From Desmodesmus armatus (Eukaryota; Chlorophyta; Chlorophyceae; Sphaeropleales; Scenedesmaceae): 64,000 bases of DNA. Numbering within the stretch: position 1 is the first letter of the stretch; the number at the start of each line of letters is the position of its first letter. Below, one piece after another: positions 45,201 through 58,900 of this stretch. The notes beneath the pieces are model-generated. The model did not search any database. It was not told the origin of the DNA and worked only from the letters and a program-made list of their open reading frames with translations. Where the stretch lies: contig VIIQ02000117.1 in assembly GCA_007449985.2 (NCBI GenBank), positions 145,001-209,000 of the forward strand, given 5' to 3'. The position numbers were made by a program, and so were the translations under genes.

Positions 45201-47142
45201 CACCTGTGTGACAATATTGTTAATCTCCTGGTCTGTACACTAGTCACGGTGACAGCGCTGTCAGGGTACATGCCGGCACGACGTAGCTGCCAGTACTGGT
45301 GCGCGCGTGATGACAATAACACAGTGATAGCTGGGTGCAGACCTACGCCCTTGCTGATCAGCATCTCATGGATTGGGGAATTGAACGGAAAGGGTAGCCG
45401 CACTGCATGCCACAGGGCAACATACTACCTGGAGTGACAAACCAGGCCCCACTGACTAATCACTAGTGACTACATGTAGTCAACCGTTGTAGTCACTAGT
45501 GCACTACCGGGTTGTACCTGTGATGACGGCATCCAGCTTGTAGGCCTCCTGCAGCTCCTGGTCAACAAAGAAGGTCTGCAGGACAGGCGCTGGGTCCGCC
45601 AGGCCTGCACAAGCACAGCCGCAGAGCCACATAATATCGGTGCCATGTAGGCAATGCAGAAGCAGTCAACAGCACCGACAGCAGAGGCAGCGGCTGCAGC
45701 TTGGTAGTTGGGTGGGCCCCATCCACAGCATCTACTAGAGTTCAATCAGCGTCCCAACATGCCACATCAGGACAGCCCTAACAATTGCGGAGATGCCACT
45801 GCTCCTCCCCCCCCCACCCACACACAGTCGTGAACCGATCTTGGACAGCCCTAAACCCTGTGCCGCCAGGGGCTCACCGGTGGTCTCGATGAGGACGTGG
45901 TCAAACTTGTTGCGGCGCTTTGCCAGCTTGCTGAGGATGCGGATCAAGTCGCCACGCACTGCAGACACACACACAGGTGGGCAGCCACACAGCTGAGCTG
46001 CACTGCTCACACGCACGCAGGCAGTGTACTGCTGGAAATGCATGTTTGCAGTCAGGGTTGCAAGCGCCCATGCCTTCAAGTTGGTGCAAATCTACCCCCG
46101 TTGCAGCCTGCAGAACGTGCAACTTGGAGGTGCAAGGTCAAGACATTATCAAAAAGCCAAGAAGCGGGCTGGTGTGTTGCACTGCTTTTGAATGATTGAA
46201 GCCTTCTCATGATGCTGCCGCAGCCTGACCATGCTGGTGCTGCTGACAAACAGTTATGCCAGCTTGACACACATGAAGACTGAATGCGTGCTGCCAGCAG
46301 GTTGGCAACCGGCCTGTTGACATGCAACTGCTGTGGCACCTGTTGTTGCACCAAGTGCCGCAGGACCGTCTGGTCGGACCAGCGGTAAGTACTTACCAGA
46401 GCAGCAGACACAGCCATTGTTCATCTCAAAGATCTCCTCCTGTGCCTGCATGACCAAGGCATCATCGATACCCACCTCTCCTGCAGCCAAGAAGCAGCAG
46501 TTCCAGTAGGGTCCACATCAACCATTTAGTAACGCATCAGAGGCAGGTAAGCAGCAGCAGTGTGCGGATTCAGGTGCATGGAGGGGCTGCTTCTTTGGAA
46601 GGTTCTTGAGGGTGCTGCAATGTTGCGGTTGTTGCGGTGGGGAAGGTCTGAAGCTTCTCCTTGCCCAGAATTGTGTGACCAGGAGCACAAGTGAACACCT
46701 GCTGGTGCTATCACTTTAGTTTCAGGTAGCCCAAGTGAAAGGTTATTTGTGCCGACACTTTGTCTGGCAAGGCATGCAACTGTTGCAAATGTCTGATGAT
46801 CAGACATGCATGTGGTGGGGAGACCCACCAAACTCGTTCTCCACCACTGCCACTTTCTTGCCATGGTTCTCGGTCAGGATGCGATTGATCAGTGTCGTCT
46901 TGCCTGCACAAGTTCAAAGAAGCGTCACACAAAAGCTAAGCTTGGCTGTGAGTGCTGCGGCACCAGCACTTGCGCACCAAGCGTCACTAGTTTGCCTGTA
47001 CTGCACAAGTGCTGCTCAGGTTTGACAGCAACACGAAGGTCAAGATGCTGCACGCAAAGTTCGAGATTCTGCACACATCAACAGGCGTACCTGATCCCAG
47101 AAAGCCGGTGATAATTGACACAGGTACCTTGCTGTCCTCCAT
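42292..47142 (-). CDS. CobW/ZNG1-type metal-chaperone GTPase (COG0523)
   Basis: Ten exons: 47142-47091, 46903-46829, 46480-46397, 45958-45878, 45604-45518, 45110-45042, 44535-44444, 43747-43628, 43054-42885, 42523-42292. In phase, 353 aa. Marks: [20 protein letters not shown] (P-loop split by intron 1), [28 protein letters not shown] (metal-binding CxCC), [41 protein letters not shown] (G4 NKxD), [30 protein letters not shown], then the C-terminal domain [13 protein letters not shown] and [15 protein letters not shown]. This family delivers Zn or another metal to client enzymes in a GTP-dependent way. The His-rich linker of some relatives is reduced to HEHD. No transit peptide is seen. Divergent from the nitroreductase gene. 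Confidence 0.88.
43872..43909. repeat. Perfect 15-bp hairpin in a CobW-gene intron
   Basis: GGGTGAGGGGGCCAC at 43872-43886 and its exact reverse complement at 43895-43909 surround the loop TCTGCTTT. A weaker GGGCTGGG/CCCAGCCC pair follows at once. It sits in the intron between 43747 and 44444. Confidence 0.85.
45461..45501. repeat. 13-bp inverted repeat in a CobW-gene intron
   Basis: CACTAGTGACTAC (45461-45473) and GTAGTCACTAGTG (45489-45501) are exact reverse complements separated by 15 bases, just upstream (plus coordinates) of an exon edge at 45518. Confidence 0.85.
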
Positions 47143-47431
47143 GACTGCTGCTGTGGGTGATCAAGACGCTGTAGTGAGTAAAGTTGCCGGGAGCCGCAGT
47201 TACCAAAAGCATCTGTGGAAGCCACTAAGCGCCAAAACAATTATGATATTTGACCAGGCAGAATGTGAGTTGCCATACACCGGACAAAGCAGGACACGCG
47301 CTGTACGGGAGCGGTATTGCAGCAGGGTCATGGTACCATTCGTACCGCAAGGTCACAAAACAAACTATCTATCAAGGCGTTTCGCATGCTGTTGTGTGTT
47401 GTGGTTTCGCCGAACTGTTTGATCGGGCAAC
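47143..47431. promoter_or_regulatory. Divergent promoter region CobW / nitroreductase
   Basis: 289 bp between two divergent start codons must contain both promoters and leaders. No named motif was recognised. Confidence 0.4.
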
Positions 47432-49518
47432 ATGTATCATCTCATCCTCACTTCCGTGGCGTGCATGTGCATGGCTTGCGCCGTGCGGCTGCACCAGAGA
47501 CTATACCAGAAGCCCTTCAAACTGATGCATGCAGCATACCATAGCCTTTTTACATCATTCAAAGCTCGCTATCAACAGCAGACACCAGCACTTTTGAAGC
47601 AACCCCAACCTACACGCACTCCAGCCTCAGAACAGCCCCCCACTGTAGTCTTACCAACCCCAGCACAGCTTGCGTTCGCCATAAGGTCCCGCCGTTCCAT
47701 CTTCCCGAAAGATTTCACAGGGAACCCCGTCAGTCATGACAGCATCATGGCAATGCTGGAGGCCGCCAATTGGGCCCCCACACATGGCCGCACAGAGCCG
47801 TGGCGCTTTGTTGTGCTGGGGCAGCAAGGCATGCAGGACATGCAGTTGCTGACCGAGAATATCTTCAGGAGCCGTCTTGAAGGTCGACCAGACATGCAGC
47901 AGGTGCGGTGTACACCACGTGTGTGGTGTGTGGCCAGCCTGCTTGAGTCTTACAGCACTGCAGTGATGTATGCCATGGGTTACCCCAGCCGCCGCAGTGA
48001 GTGACTTCATCCTGGATGCAGCAGGCTTCAGCAAGCGGTCACACTGACACATGTATCCTGAGCGGCAGCAGCAGCCTACATGCAGAGCCTGCTGTAGCCT
48101 CTCACCGCAAGACCCTGGGTGCAACTGGCTGGCTGGCCAGGCTGGGTGCTGCTGCTGTCTCGATGACACACTGCCAACTGCCTGCGTCTTCTGCTGTTGC
48201 CTCCTCAGAACGTCCTGGCAGACTTACAGCACAACCGCCTGAACCGCTGGAAACCGGTAAGCAGCATGAGACTCTCATAAAACATCATGAAACATGATGT
48301 TGCAGTAGTACTACTAGTAGTGTCATCAAGATTGCCATGGGTATGGATGGAAAGGGGTCCAGACTATGTATGCTACAGCCCCTGGGCCCCAGGCATGGCA
48401 TTCAGGCTGAAGGGGTGCCACACCAGACAGCACCAGGCTGCCGTCAGCCTGGTGCTGTCTGCACGTTTCTTTTTCATCAAGCGTGAACGCCCGCACGCAT
48501 ACAGCCACCACTGCAAGACAGTCGGCAGAGTGTGATGACTCTGGCGCTAGCCAGAGTGATTAACCCTAAACCCTAAACCCTAGCTATTTAGCGCTCAATC
48601 AGTCATCAAGTGCCGACACTCAAAATCTTGCAGTCCAACACATGATTGGTGACATGAACTACATGTTGACACCCGCACTGTAACGCCACCCTGCAGGTGT
48701 CCCACATGATTGCCATCTGCATGGCTCGCCAAGCGCAGCCCAACAAGCTGATGCCGCTGTGGGAGGAGCTAGCAGCAGTAGCCTGTGCTGTGCAGAACAT
48801 GCACCTTATGGCAACCAGCCTGGGTGTGGGGGCATACTGGAGCTCCTGGCATGACACGGCAAGGGACAGCCCTGAGATGCTGCAGTTTCTGGGAATGGAC
48901 CACACCAGAGGGGACAGGTGCGGCCAGCAGTCATGCTATGCTGAAGAAAGTCATGTGCGAGGGCGACAAACATGGCTTTGCAAACAACAGCCCTCCAAGC
49001 CAACTCAAAACTTTTGGGGTACTTGCAGCCCAGGCAGCTGGGGTCTGGGGTGAACTTGACTATTGGGTTGAACCCTGTGACAGCGTGAACTTTACACAGC
49101 GCGGCACTGGGCTGCAGGCTAGCGTGGCACATCAAGTCATGCAGAGCATGTGGGGGCTGCAGTACCAGCTGGGTGCACCCTGAAACACGAATAAAGCGGC
49201 TGCCAGCACTGAAATCTTTGCTCACACAAAGGAAGAAGCTGCCACATGCAGAACATTCATCAGCCATTATGGGCACATGGAGCAGTGCTTTGAGGCAAAC
49301 AGTTCACCATACCCAGGATGCACCCCTTCCCTGGTTCACCAAAGTGAACTCAAGTGACATTGGAGTCTCCTGCTGCGAGCTCAACTGCCGGTGTGTCATG
49401 CACTGCCATGTGCAGGTGCTGGGGTTTCTTCATCGTCGGCTCTGTCAAGCCTGAGGTCGCACAGGGCTACAGGGCTACCCGGGGTCCGGTGCAGTCCAAG
49501 ACAGTGTGGCATGCGTGA
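47432..49518 (+). CDS. Nitroreductase family FMN oxidoreductase
   Basis: Four exons: 47432-47902, 48209-48256, 48697-48917, 49416-49518. In phase, 280 aa. After a hydrophobic start (MYHLILTSVACMCMACAVRL) and a Pro/Gln-rich linker comes the nitroreductase fold: AIRSRRSIFPKDFTGNPVSH (FMN-binding RRS), LEAANWAPTHGRTEPWRFVV, NVLADLQHNRLNRWK, VSHMIAICMARQAQPNKLMP, WEELAAVACAVQNMHLMATS, GAYWSSWHDTARDSPEMLQF and CWGFFIVGSVK with a short RRGP-like end. This resembles the YdjA-type branch, NAD(P)H-dependent reductases of unknown natural substrate. The N-terminus may be a membrane anchor or targeting signal. Exon 2 is very short (48 bp) but both phases fit. Confidence 0.85.
48561..48582. repeat. Interstitial telomere-type repeat (CCCTAAA)3
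   Basis: TAACCCTAAACCCTAAACCC plus TAG contains three consecutive CCCTAAA-type units inside intron 2 of the nitroreductase gene. Degenerate TTTAGGG-like sequence also occurs near 43067-43083. Confidence 0.75.
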
Positions 49519-50928
49519 CGGCATACGTAGCAGCAGATGCTGCTGGGCAGGGTGCTGCAGCATGTACACTAGCCTAGACTGGCCCATGACTGGGAACCCA
49601 ATACATATGTGGCATTGAGTGGCCATGCAGAGACAGCAGCCTGATTACAGTCGACAACAGCAAGAAGGTTGCAGCTATCCCTGAAAGCGGTGTTGCTTTG
49701 AATGTTGAGCTTTTCCAGGATGTGTAACACCACATTGGTAGGCCGTCGCTTGTTGTGATTGGTTGGCTGAAGTCACACACGGCCCTCAGCTGTACTTTGG
49801 CCACTTTGATATCGTTGCTTGCTGCCAGCTAGCCTGTCAAGCATGTTCAGTTGGCATCAGCTATTTCAGGAAGGTGCAAGGACTCAAATCTTGTGTGGGA
49901 GCTGCAAGGGAACCCACCCACATCCACACCTTGTTGAGAAGTCTTTACAGCACCGGACATGTCAAGTTGACAAGGCGAACACACCAAAGTGTCCATAGAA
50001 CAGTCACTGTCTGTCCCATGCAAAAAATGGCTATAATACCGCTCAGTAAATAATAACATTTGCAGGATGGTGCAACTATCAGCGGGCCTCACACGCTGGG
50101 TGCAGCAACAATCAGCACACACAGCTACACTGCCACTGCAAGACAGTGAACCAGCCAGACCTGTGCATTTCCATAAGCTGGCATGCCACCTATGCTCAAG
50201 TACTCCTGCTGGCGCAGTGGCGCATACTCTGACTGTACAGACTGCAGTTGATCAAAGCCTGGACAACCACAAACACACTTGACTATGTGTTGCTGTGCTC
50301 CAACATGTGGACCACAAATGTGTGTGCCTGCTACAGCCACAATGCACTGTTGCAAGCACCAACGGACTCCCAACGGTACTTGCTGGTCGCACTCCAGATC
50401 TGCAGACAGCTGGTCAGTGCAGATGCTGGCGTGTCCTGCTGCAAAGCGTCAGAGTAGCTTGCCTGCACAGACACAGCACATGAAAGCAGCAGACATGGTT
50501 GCACATGGTGGCTCAGGCAGCATACATATGAGTTGCACAGCACTTACAGCACAGTGGCGCAGTAAAGTGACGTATGACGGTGCGCTGGTGTGTCGATGCA
50601 AAGCTGCGGCGGCAGCTACTCAAGACATGCAGAAACTGGCTGGGAATGTCGGGCATGACGATGCTGTCAGTAACCTAAGCGCGCGTGCGGTGGTGCATCA
50701 TTGCACCACATGAGACCGCAAGCATGCAGATGTATGCAATGCAACAAAGCCAAGCATGCAGATGTGCAGCATAGGGCCTGCTGAACTCACATGTGAGACA
50801 ACACTCAGCCTGCAGGGCTGCAATCAAGCAATCCATTGTGGATGGTCACATGGCCAGCCACGAGGAACCTGCACAATACAAACCAGACCATTCGCCAGTG
50901 TCGCCAGCAGGACCACTCTCCGCTGCTG
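49519..50928. other. Convergent intergenic region, no gene seen
   Basis: 3' flanks of the nitroreductase and INTS4-like genes. Frames of up to 144 codons (50279-50713, plus) have no domain, and no exon chain could be built. Confidence 0.5.
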
Positions 50929-52943
50929 CTATGCTTTACCATCCTCCTGCCGTTGCTGCTGCTGCTGCTCCAGGGCCCGGACGTGGCCAAGCCAGGGCTG
51001 CAGGGCTGGGTGCTCCAGCAGCTGCACCTTCTGAAGCTCCTTCAGCAATGCTGCCAGCCCAGCCCTGCGCTGACGCACCCCCAGCAGCATCACAGCTGCC
51101 AGGATTTGCGCCCCATGCGGCAACCCGCTGACATCCTGCGCTGCTGCACTGCCCAGCACACTAGCTGCAGGCAGCAAGGCGGATCCTGAATCAACACCGG
51201 GCCCTGTGCTGTGCGTATCAGCTGCCGCTGCAGCAGATGCGGCAGAAGCAGCGGCAGCCTGCCCGTCTGCTGCCGCAGACAGCATGCTGGCTAGCTGTGG
51301 CGCGAGCTTCCCAACTGCCAAGGTTACCATCTCAGCACGGAGGCTACCCAGCCAAGCCACTAACGCCCAGGCCTGCTCCTGCTCCTGACCTGGGTATCGA
51401 GCACAGCAAGCTGCGACGCCTGAGACTACAGACACAAGGTCTGGGACATTGCCAGGCGGCAGCAGCCGCAGCAGCTGCAGCGCAAGGGCCCGCACCACCG
51501 GCTCACGATCTGAGAGGGCTGCTGCTGCAGCCAGCAGCGCATCCTTGCCCCACGATGGAAGGTCCGACTTGCGTGGCTTGCGCCTGCGCATCTGTGCCTG
51601 CTGTTGGTCCTGCTGCTGCTCTGAAGCCGGGTCTGTGGCAGCGGCTGCATCTGGGTCCGAATCTACAGCCATGTTGGTTGTAGGGTCTTCTGCGCCCGGC
51701 TGGCTGTCACCGTCTGCGCCTGCCATTTTGGTGTCGGCTGCATCAGCAGGTTGCCCCACTGGCTGCTCCTGCTGACGCGCCTGCTTGTGCTGCTGAAAGG
51801 CTGTTGCTTGTACTAACAGCGCCTGCAGCGCTGCCAGCCTGACCTCTAGCAGCTGGTCCCCCACAAGGTCTGTCAGCAGCCCCCCTGCCACATCTGCAAA
51901 GAGGGCGTCCTGACTGCCAAGCGAAACCACAGCTGCGACAGCCGCCAATCGCACCTGCGCGGCACAATAAGGGTGAGATGTGTTTGTCATCATCATCAGA
52001 GAGAACTGCTGCAGAGGGTCCAAAAGAAGTTGCTGGGGGAGCAAACTACATGCATGGCAGCAGAATGAGCAGCTGCCTCAGCCGCATGGCACGGCCAATG
52101 CGTGACTTCAAATGTGGTGTGCATGCTGGACTGCTATTCAGCACATGCACAGCAGTCCATGCTCTGCTCGAGCTTGATGTCCTTGCCCCTCCACCTCTTG
52201 CAAGGACATTAACTGTCGACCGAGCTGTGCTCAGACAAGTAACACCCAGCAAGTGCCCCAATCGCCAATGTGTGGACCACATACCCTGGGCAGGTCATCC
52301 TCAGACCCATGCACAAAGGCACCAGTTGCTGCATCCAGCAGCCCTGCATCTGCTGTTGGTTGGTCAGGCTGCGTCAGCTGCCTCTGCTTTTTGGCGGGAG
52401 GAGGGGCCGCCTGCTGGTGCTGCTGAGCAGCTGCGCCCCGCAGTGTCGCCTTTTTGCTGAGCGCCTGCAGCTTGATCACCGTGCTGGCATGGTGGAAATC
52501 TGTGGTGCATGCACAAGCAGCAGGTCCAGCTGTTCACAGATGAGCACTTGCATGCTGCATTCTTGACACAACCTGTGTCTGTCCTTTCTGACCACCCAGT
52601 CAGTAACTGTGGGAGGTACTGCCCGGTGGAGCTGCTGCTGCTGCTGCCCCTGGTCACACTTACCTGCAAGGGCCTGCAGGGCTTGCAGCCTGAGCTTGGC
52701 GATGGTGTCAGTTGCGGCGATCACGCACAACCGCTGGAAGATGGCATCCACCTGTGCTGTGCTGATGCTGTCAGTAGAGCTGTGCTGATGGGCTAGGGCA
52801 GTCAACAGGGTCAGTGCCTGTTGCCTTACGTGTGGCTGAGAGTCAGAGGCCAAGCCCAGAGCAGCCTGTACAGCAGACGCAGCAGCAGCAGCTGCTGCAG
52901 GGCCACGACTGCTGTCCCCAGGTGCTGCATGGGGCAGCTCCAT
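50929..52943 (-). CDS. INTS4-like HEAT-repeat protein (Integrator subunit 4 homologue), short
   Basis: Three exons: 52943-52664, 52499-52285, 51954-50929. In phase, 506 aa. HEAT-type helical repeats: PHVRQQALTLLTALAHQH, KLRLQALQALADFHHAS, then VIKLQALSKKATLR, a Gln/Ala/Pro linker, and the diagnostic TGAFVHGSEDDLPRVRLAAV, AAVVSLGSQDALFADVAGGL, DLVGDQLLEVRLAALQALL. A low-complexity acidic insert (AEDPTTNMAVDSDPDAAAAT) precedes RKPRKSDLPSWGKDALLAAA and further HEAT pairs. INTS4 scaffolds the nuclear Integrator cleavage module (snRNA 3' ends, promoter-proximal termination). Animal and plant INTS4 are about 900-960 aa, so this model is roughly half length: missing N-terminal exons or a reduced protein. 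The frame continues upstream only with a GTG, so I start at ATG 52943. The stop is TAG. Confidence 0.7.
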
Positions 52944-53150
52944 TCTGCCAGCTGCCACTTCAACAAGGGTTCACATGGAGACGTAAACGACCTCGGCGGA
53001 GGTTATGCGGAGGTTATTCAGGCTTGGGGTCACACTGTAACTGACAACGGTTCCATTGCAAGGAACAATGGAATTGAAGTATAGCCACAGCTGGGGTAGC
53101 CTGCGAGCACACTATAAGCTCACAAGAACCTCTCCGACTTATCAGGAGCC
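52944..53150. promoter_or_regulatory. Divergent promoter region INTS4-like / APS kinase
   Basis: 207 bp between two divergent ATGs. It contains the tandem phrase GCGGAGGTTATGCGGAGGTTAT (about 52995-53018) and an inverted CATTG/CAATG pair near 53050-53075. Function unknown. Confidence 0.4.
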
Positions 53151-55162
<2,012 letters not shown>

Positions 55163-55944
55163 GCACAGCAGCAGCAGCAGTAAGCTGCTGCAGGCTGGTC
55201 ACCAGCTTGTGTTGGGTGCAGCACGGTATGTACAGGCGCGCGCACGGCTGCGCGCGGCCCCCAGTGTTGCCATATCGTGATGATGTTGTGCGGCCGCTGC
55301 AGATGTCCCTGGCTTGTGAGCTGTCGTGTTCTGGAGTAGTGGGGGTGTGTTCTGGGTTATGTCGGTACTGACATCTGTTCTTCCGTCTCAGGCCCTGGGA
55401 GGATGGGCCATCTGGGCCCTCTGCATGCCTCCTGTGTATCCTGTGTTTTGGTGTGTTTGTCCAGGGTAGGCCCTACCCAGGGCCTGGCCGCAGCTGATTT
55501 GGTTGTGATCCTCACTTTTTGACTCCAATGGCTCGGTTGTAGGTCATAACCTACATGAATGTGGTTCGGGTTGAGCAGCTTGCTCTCTGCAGGCTGCAAG
55601 CTGGCCTTACTGGGTTGCGACCCCCTCTCCCCCCCCAGTGCACAAGTGGGGCCATCACGGGTGTTGGGCTTGCAGAACAGACAGCTCTAATTGCAGCTGA
55701 CAGATGCTGCCACTGCCGTTCTGTCCACCTTCTAATGTAACCCTTTCAGAAACTGGTCAAATTAGTCATCACTTGCACATGGAATTGCAGCTTCCCAGAA
55801 CGTCACATGTTGCTTCTTGTCAGACTTTCAAAGCACGCAATATGGTTCCAATCGAAGCTGAGCACGAACGCGTTGGAGGGGCTGACTGAACCATGTGACA
55901 GCCAGCTAGATCTTGGCACAAGCAAGCAAGCAAGCTCTGCAGCC
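55163..55944. other. Intergenic APS kinase / MUN gene, no feature seen
   Basis: 3' flank of APS kinase and 5' flank of the next gene, same strand. An in-frame ATG at 55807 lies upstream of the chosen MUN start at 55945. A short uORF-like frame begins at the ATG near 55842. Confidence 0.45.
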
Positions 55945-58900
55945 ATGCCAGCTGCTGACAGTGCGAAAATCCAACTGATACAGGATAGAAGGAAGCTTTT
56001 GGAGCATGCATTACACGTAAGGCTACTCCCTCAAGCCCCATGCAGAGCAGCAGCTGCCAGGCGCACTCGAATCCATGGTGCCATACAATTGCTGCAGGTG
56101 TTCACCCGTCAGCAGGGAGGCAGGCTGCAGCTTCCCATTGGCATGAACTCAGCAGAGCCATGGCTGCTTGACTCTGTGGATGTTGAGGCGTTCCTAGGGG
56201 CACTGTCCCAGGCTGTTGCTGATCGTATTGGCAGCAAGGGGCCGACCTTGGACCTGCTGTCCTACTGCCAGAAGGGCACAAGGTGTGCAGCAAGAGATGT
56301 ACACTTGATCAAAGCGTACAAGGTCATGCAGTGCTACCCTGCGCCCAACAGTAATCGTGCATATGCAGCGCCTTGGTGGCACAGATTGCCAGGGCTGCAG
56401 CCTGAGGGCGTTCCTAAGGCCTGTGTAAGCCCTTCATCTTGTTCCTGCAGGACTGTCACAGTCGACAGCACAGCGCACAGCAGAGCCAGCTCCAGGCGCA
56501 CCAGCGATGCTGCAGGATTGGATGCAGAGGCTCCACAGCTGCAGCTGCCGCAGCTGCAGACGGGGCTGACGGAGGGGGAGGTGAAGGACCTGGCATACCT
56601 GGTATTTGCCTGCAACTGCCCCCACGAAGGTGCGCCTGCAGGCCAGCTGGCGCACACACGCGCAAGACTGGTTGCAGCTAGTGCGCACCAGTAGGCAGCA
56701 CACATGCAGCTGGTGCCTTGATTTTGGTCAGCACGCCATGTCCTCGTGGCTGCAGGCTGAATGCGCAGCTGCTGAGCGCGTGCGGTGCGTGCTGCAGCTT
56801 TGTCGTCGTGCAGCAGCTTTGCAAACACACTAATCGTTCCCAGCAGCTGTGCAGCTCCCAGCTATTTGCTCGCACCAGCAAGCATATGCAGTGCTGCTGT
56901 GCTGCATGCGAACATGCGGTTTGTGCATGTTGTGCATGCACCCCAGGTGACCTGCTGGACAGTGTGCGCGGCCAGCTGGGGATTGATGAGGCGCGGGCAG
57001 CTGAGGTGCAGCGGCTGTTGGGGCTGGTCAGCAGCCACATGCGCGACCAAGCAGGTGTGCAGGGGCTGTGACAAGAGCCAGCAAGGTGTTGCGCATTGTG
57101 ATGAGTTTGTTCCAATAGCAACGCTGCACACGTGCACAGGGAGCAGGGCATGTTGTGGGGTTTGCTGATGGATTTTTGGGTTTGGTGGGTCGGTGTAGCG
57201 GGCGTAGACGGTTGTTGTTGTGAGGGGCTGATGCAGCACCCTTCATGTGTACTTGCTGCAGGGCCTCTGCCGGTGTCAAAGACCTGGACCGCCAGTCTGG
57301 AGCTGCCGGTATGCATGCTTGGCGTGGTGCTGCCTCGTGACTTCAGCAGGTGGGTAGCTTTCTCGTCCAAACAGACTCCCAGATGCGACAGGCTGCCTCT
57401 GTCGTTGAGGTTCAACACATGTGTCTAGGCGTTTGACCCTGAACATCCCAATATCACAGGCATCTGTATGTTGAAGTGGACATTCGGTTCTGACCGACGC
57501 GGCCTGGAGTCCATGCAAACAGACCCCAGGTATGCATTTGAATGCATCGCCTGCAGGGTCCTGAACATCAGCCGACTTAAGACACTTGCAGCTCCAATCC
57601 GTGTGTGTCCACTGCCGCACTGGCAAGCGCTGGTTTAGTTGCGTGCTGTCGACAACTGTGGCATGCTGCTGCTCTCCTGGCTGCCGCATTGCAGGTTCCG
57701 GAGCTTCGTGACGTGGCGTGACACGCTGTCGCATGTGCTGCTGGTTACGCTTGCACAGAGCGTCAAAGAGGGGTGGTGTGAAAGCCAGCCGCCAAGGCGT
57801 CAGGAGCAGCTGCAGCAGCAGCTGCAGCCGCAGGGCTCGGGGGGCGGGACAGCACAGCAGCTGATGGCCAGGTGTGTGGGCCCTGGAGTGCCGGGGTACA
57901 CAGTGTGAGGGGCTAGTGCTCACGCCAACGCACGAAGTCAAAACAAACAGCCTGGAAGTTGCCAGCCTACAGCTCAACATGTAGATGTTTGCAGCCACCT
58001 CCCCTCTTTGTCTTTTTTTTCTGACTGCTTGGACGCATGCCCCGACCCCTGCTGAGAATGGGCACACATCCTGCAATGTTTGCCTTGCATGTGTGCGGGC
58101 TGTGCCCAACACAGGGCGGAACTAAGCTCACACTGCTTTTGATGCCATGCACTGCTGCTGTTGGTGCCGACATGTGTGCTGCCAGGCTGAAGGCTGCGCT
58201 GCGGCGGCTGGATATGCGCAACGCTGATGACTTTGACGAGGTTGAGTACAGGGCAGCCAGCGAGGCTGTGCGGCAGCAGACACACGCAATCGTGCAGGTT
58301 TGTATGTGTGCTTTGTAGTTGTGCTGCGGGAATATCCTCGTCACAGCAGACGCCCCGCTTGAGCACGCCCCTGCCATATACTTGGGGTCGTCAATGACGC
58401 AAGTGGTGCAATCGCCTGTCATTCCTCATGGTATGGTGTGCACTCACTCCCTTGTTTTAGAAGATTGACATATGAAAGGGCCAATCTATTTAGTGCATAG
58501 ATGACAAAGTAAAAGAGGTATGGGCGCTGGAGCTGCAGTGCACAATGCTGCAATTTGATGCATGCATGCTGCTGCTGCTGCCCCAACTGGTGTGCATTGC
58601 AGTGCACCTCTGCCGGCTGGAGCTTCCCCTGGGGTCTGCGCGTCTCCCTATACCAGGTGCTGGTGCTGTGCTCACACTGCCTGCTTTTGTGTCATGTCAT
58701 GGCATGCCATCCGGCCCTGATGCACTGTGCTGCAGCTGACCCGTGCAGCTGTTAACAGTCAGCGCAGGTCCGTTGGAGTGTCTGGCTACTGGTCTGCCCA
58801 TGTATCCCAAGATCACTGACAGCATCAACAGACGCGCCGGGCCACACACTCTGTTGCCTCGATGTGTCACACATGCCGTCGCTAAATGTGTGCAGGTGCT

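Noticed and set aside
52944..52958. Upstream start of the INTS4-like gene
   Set aside because: The codon at 52958 is GTG; the first in-frame ATG is at 52943.
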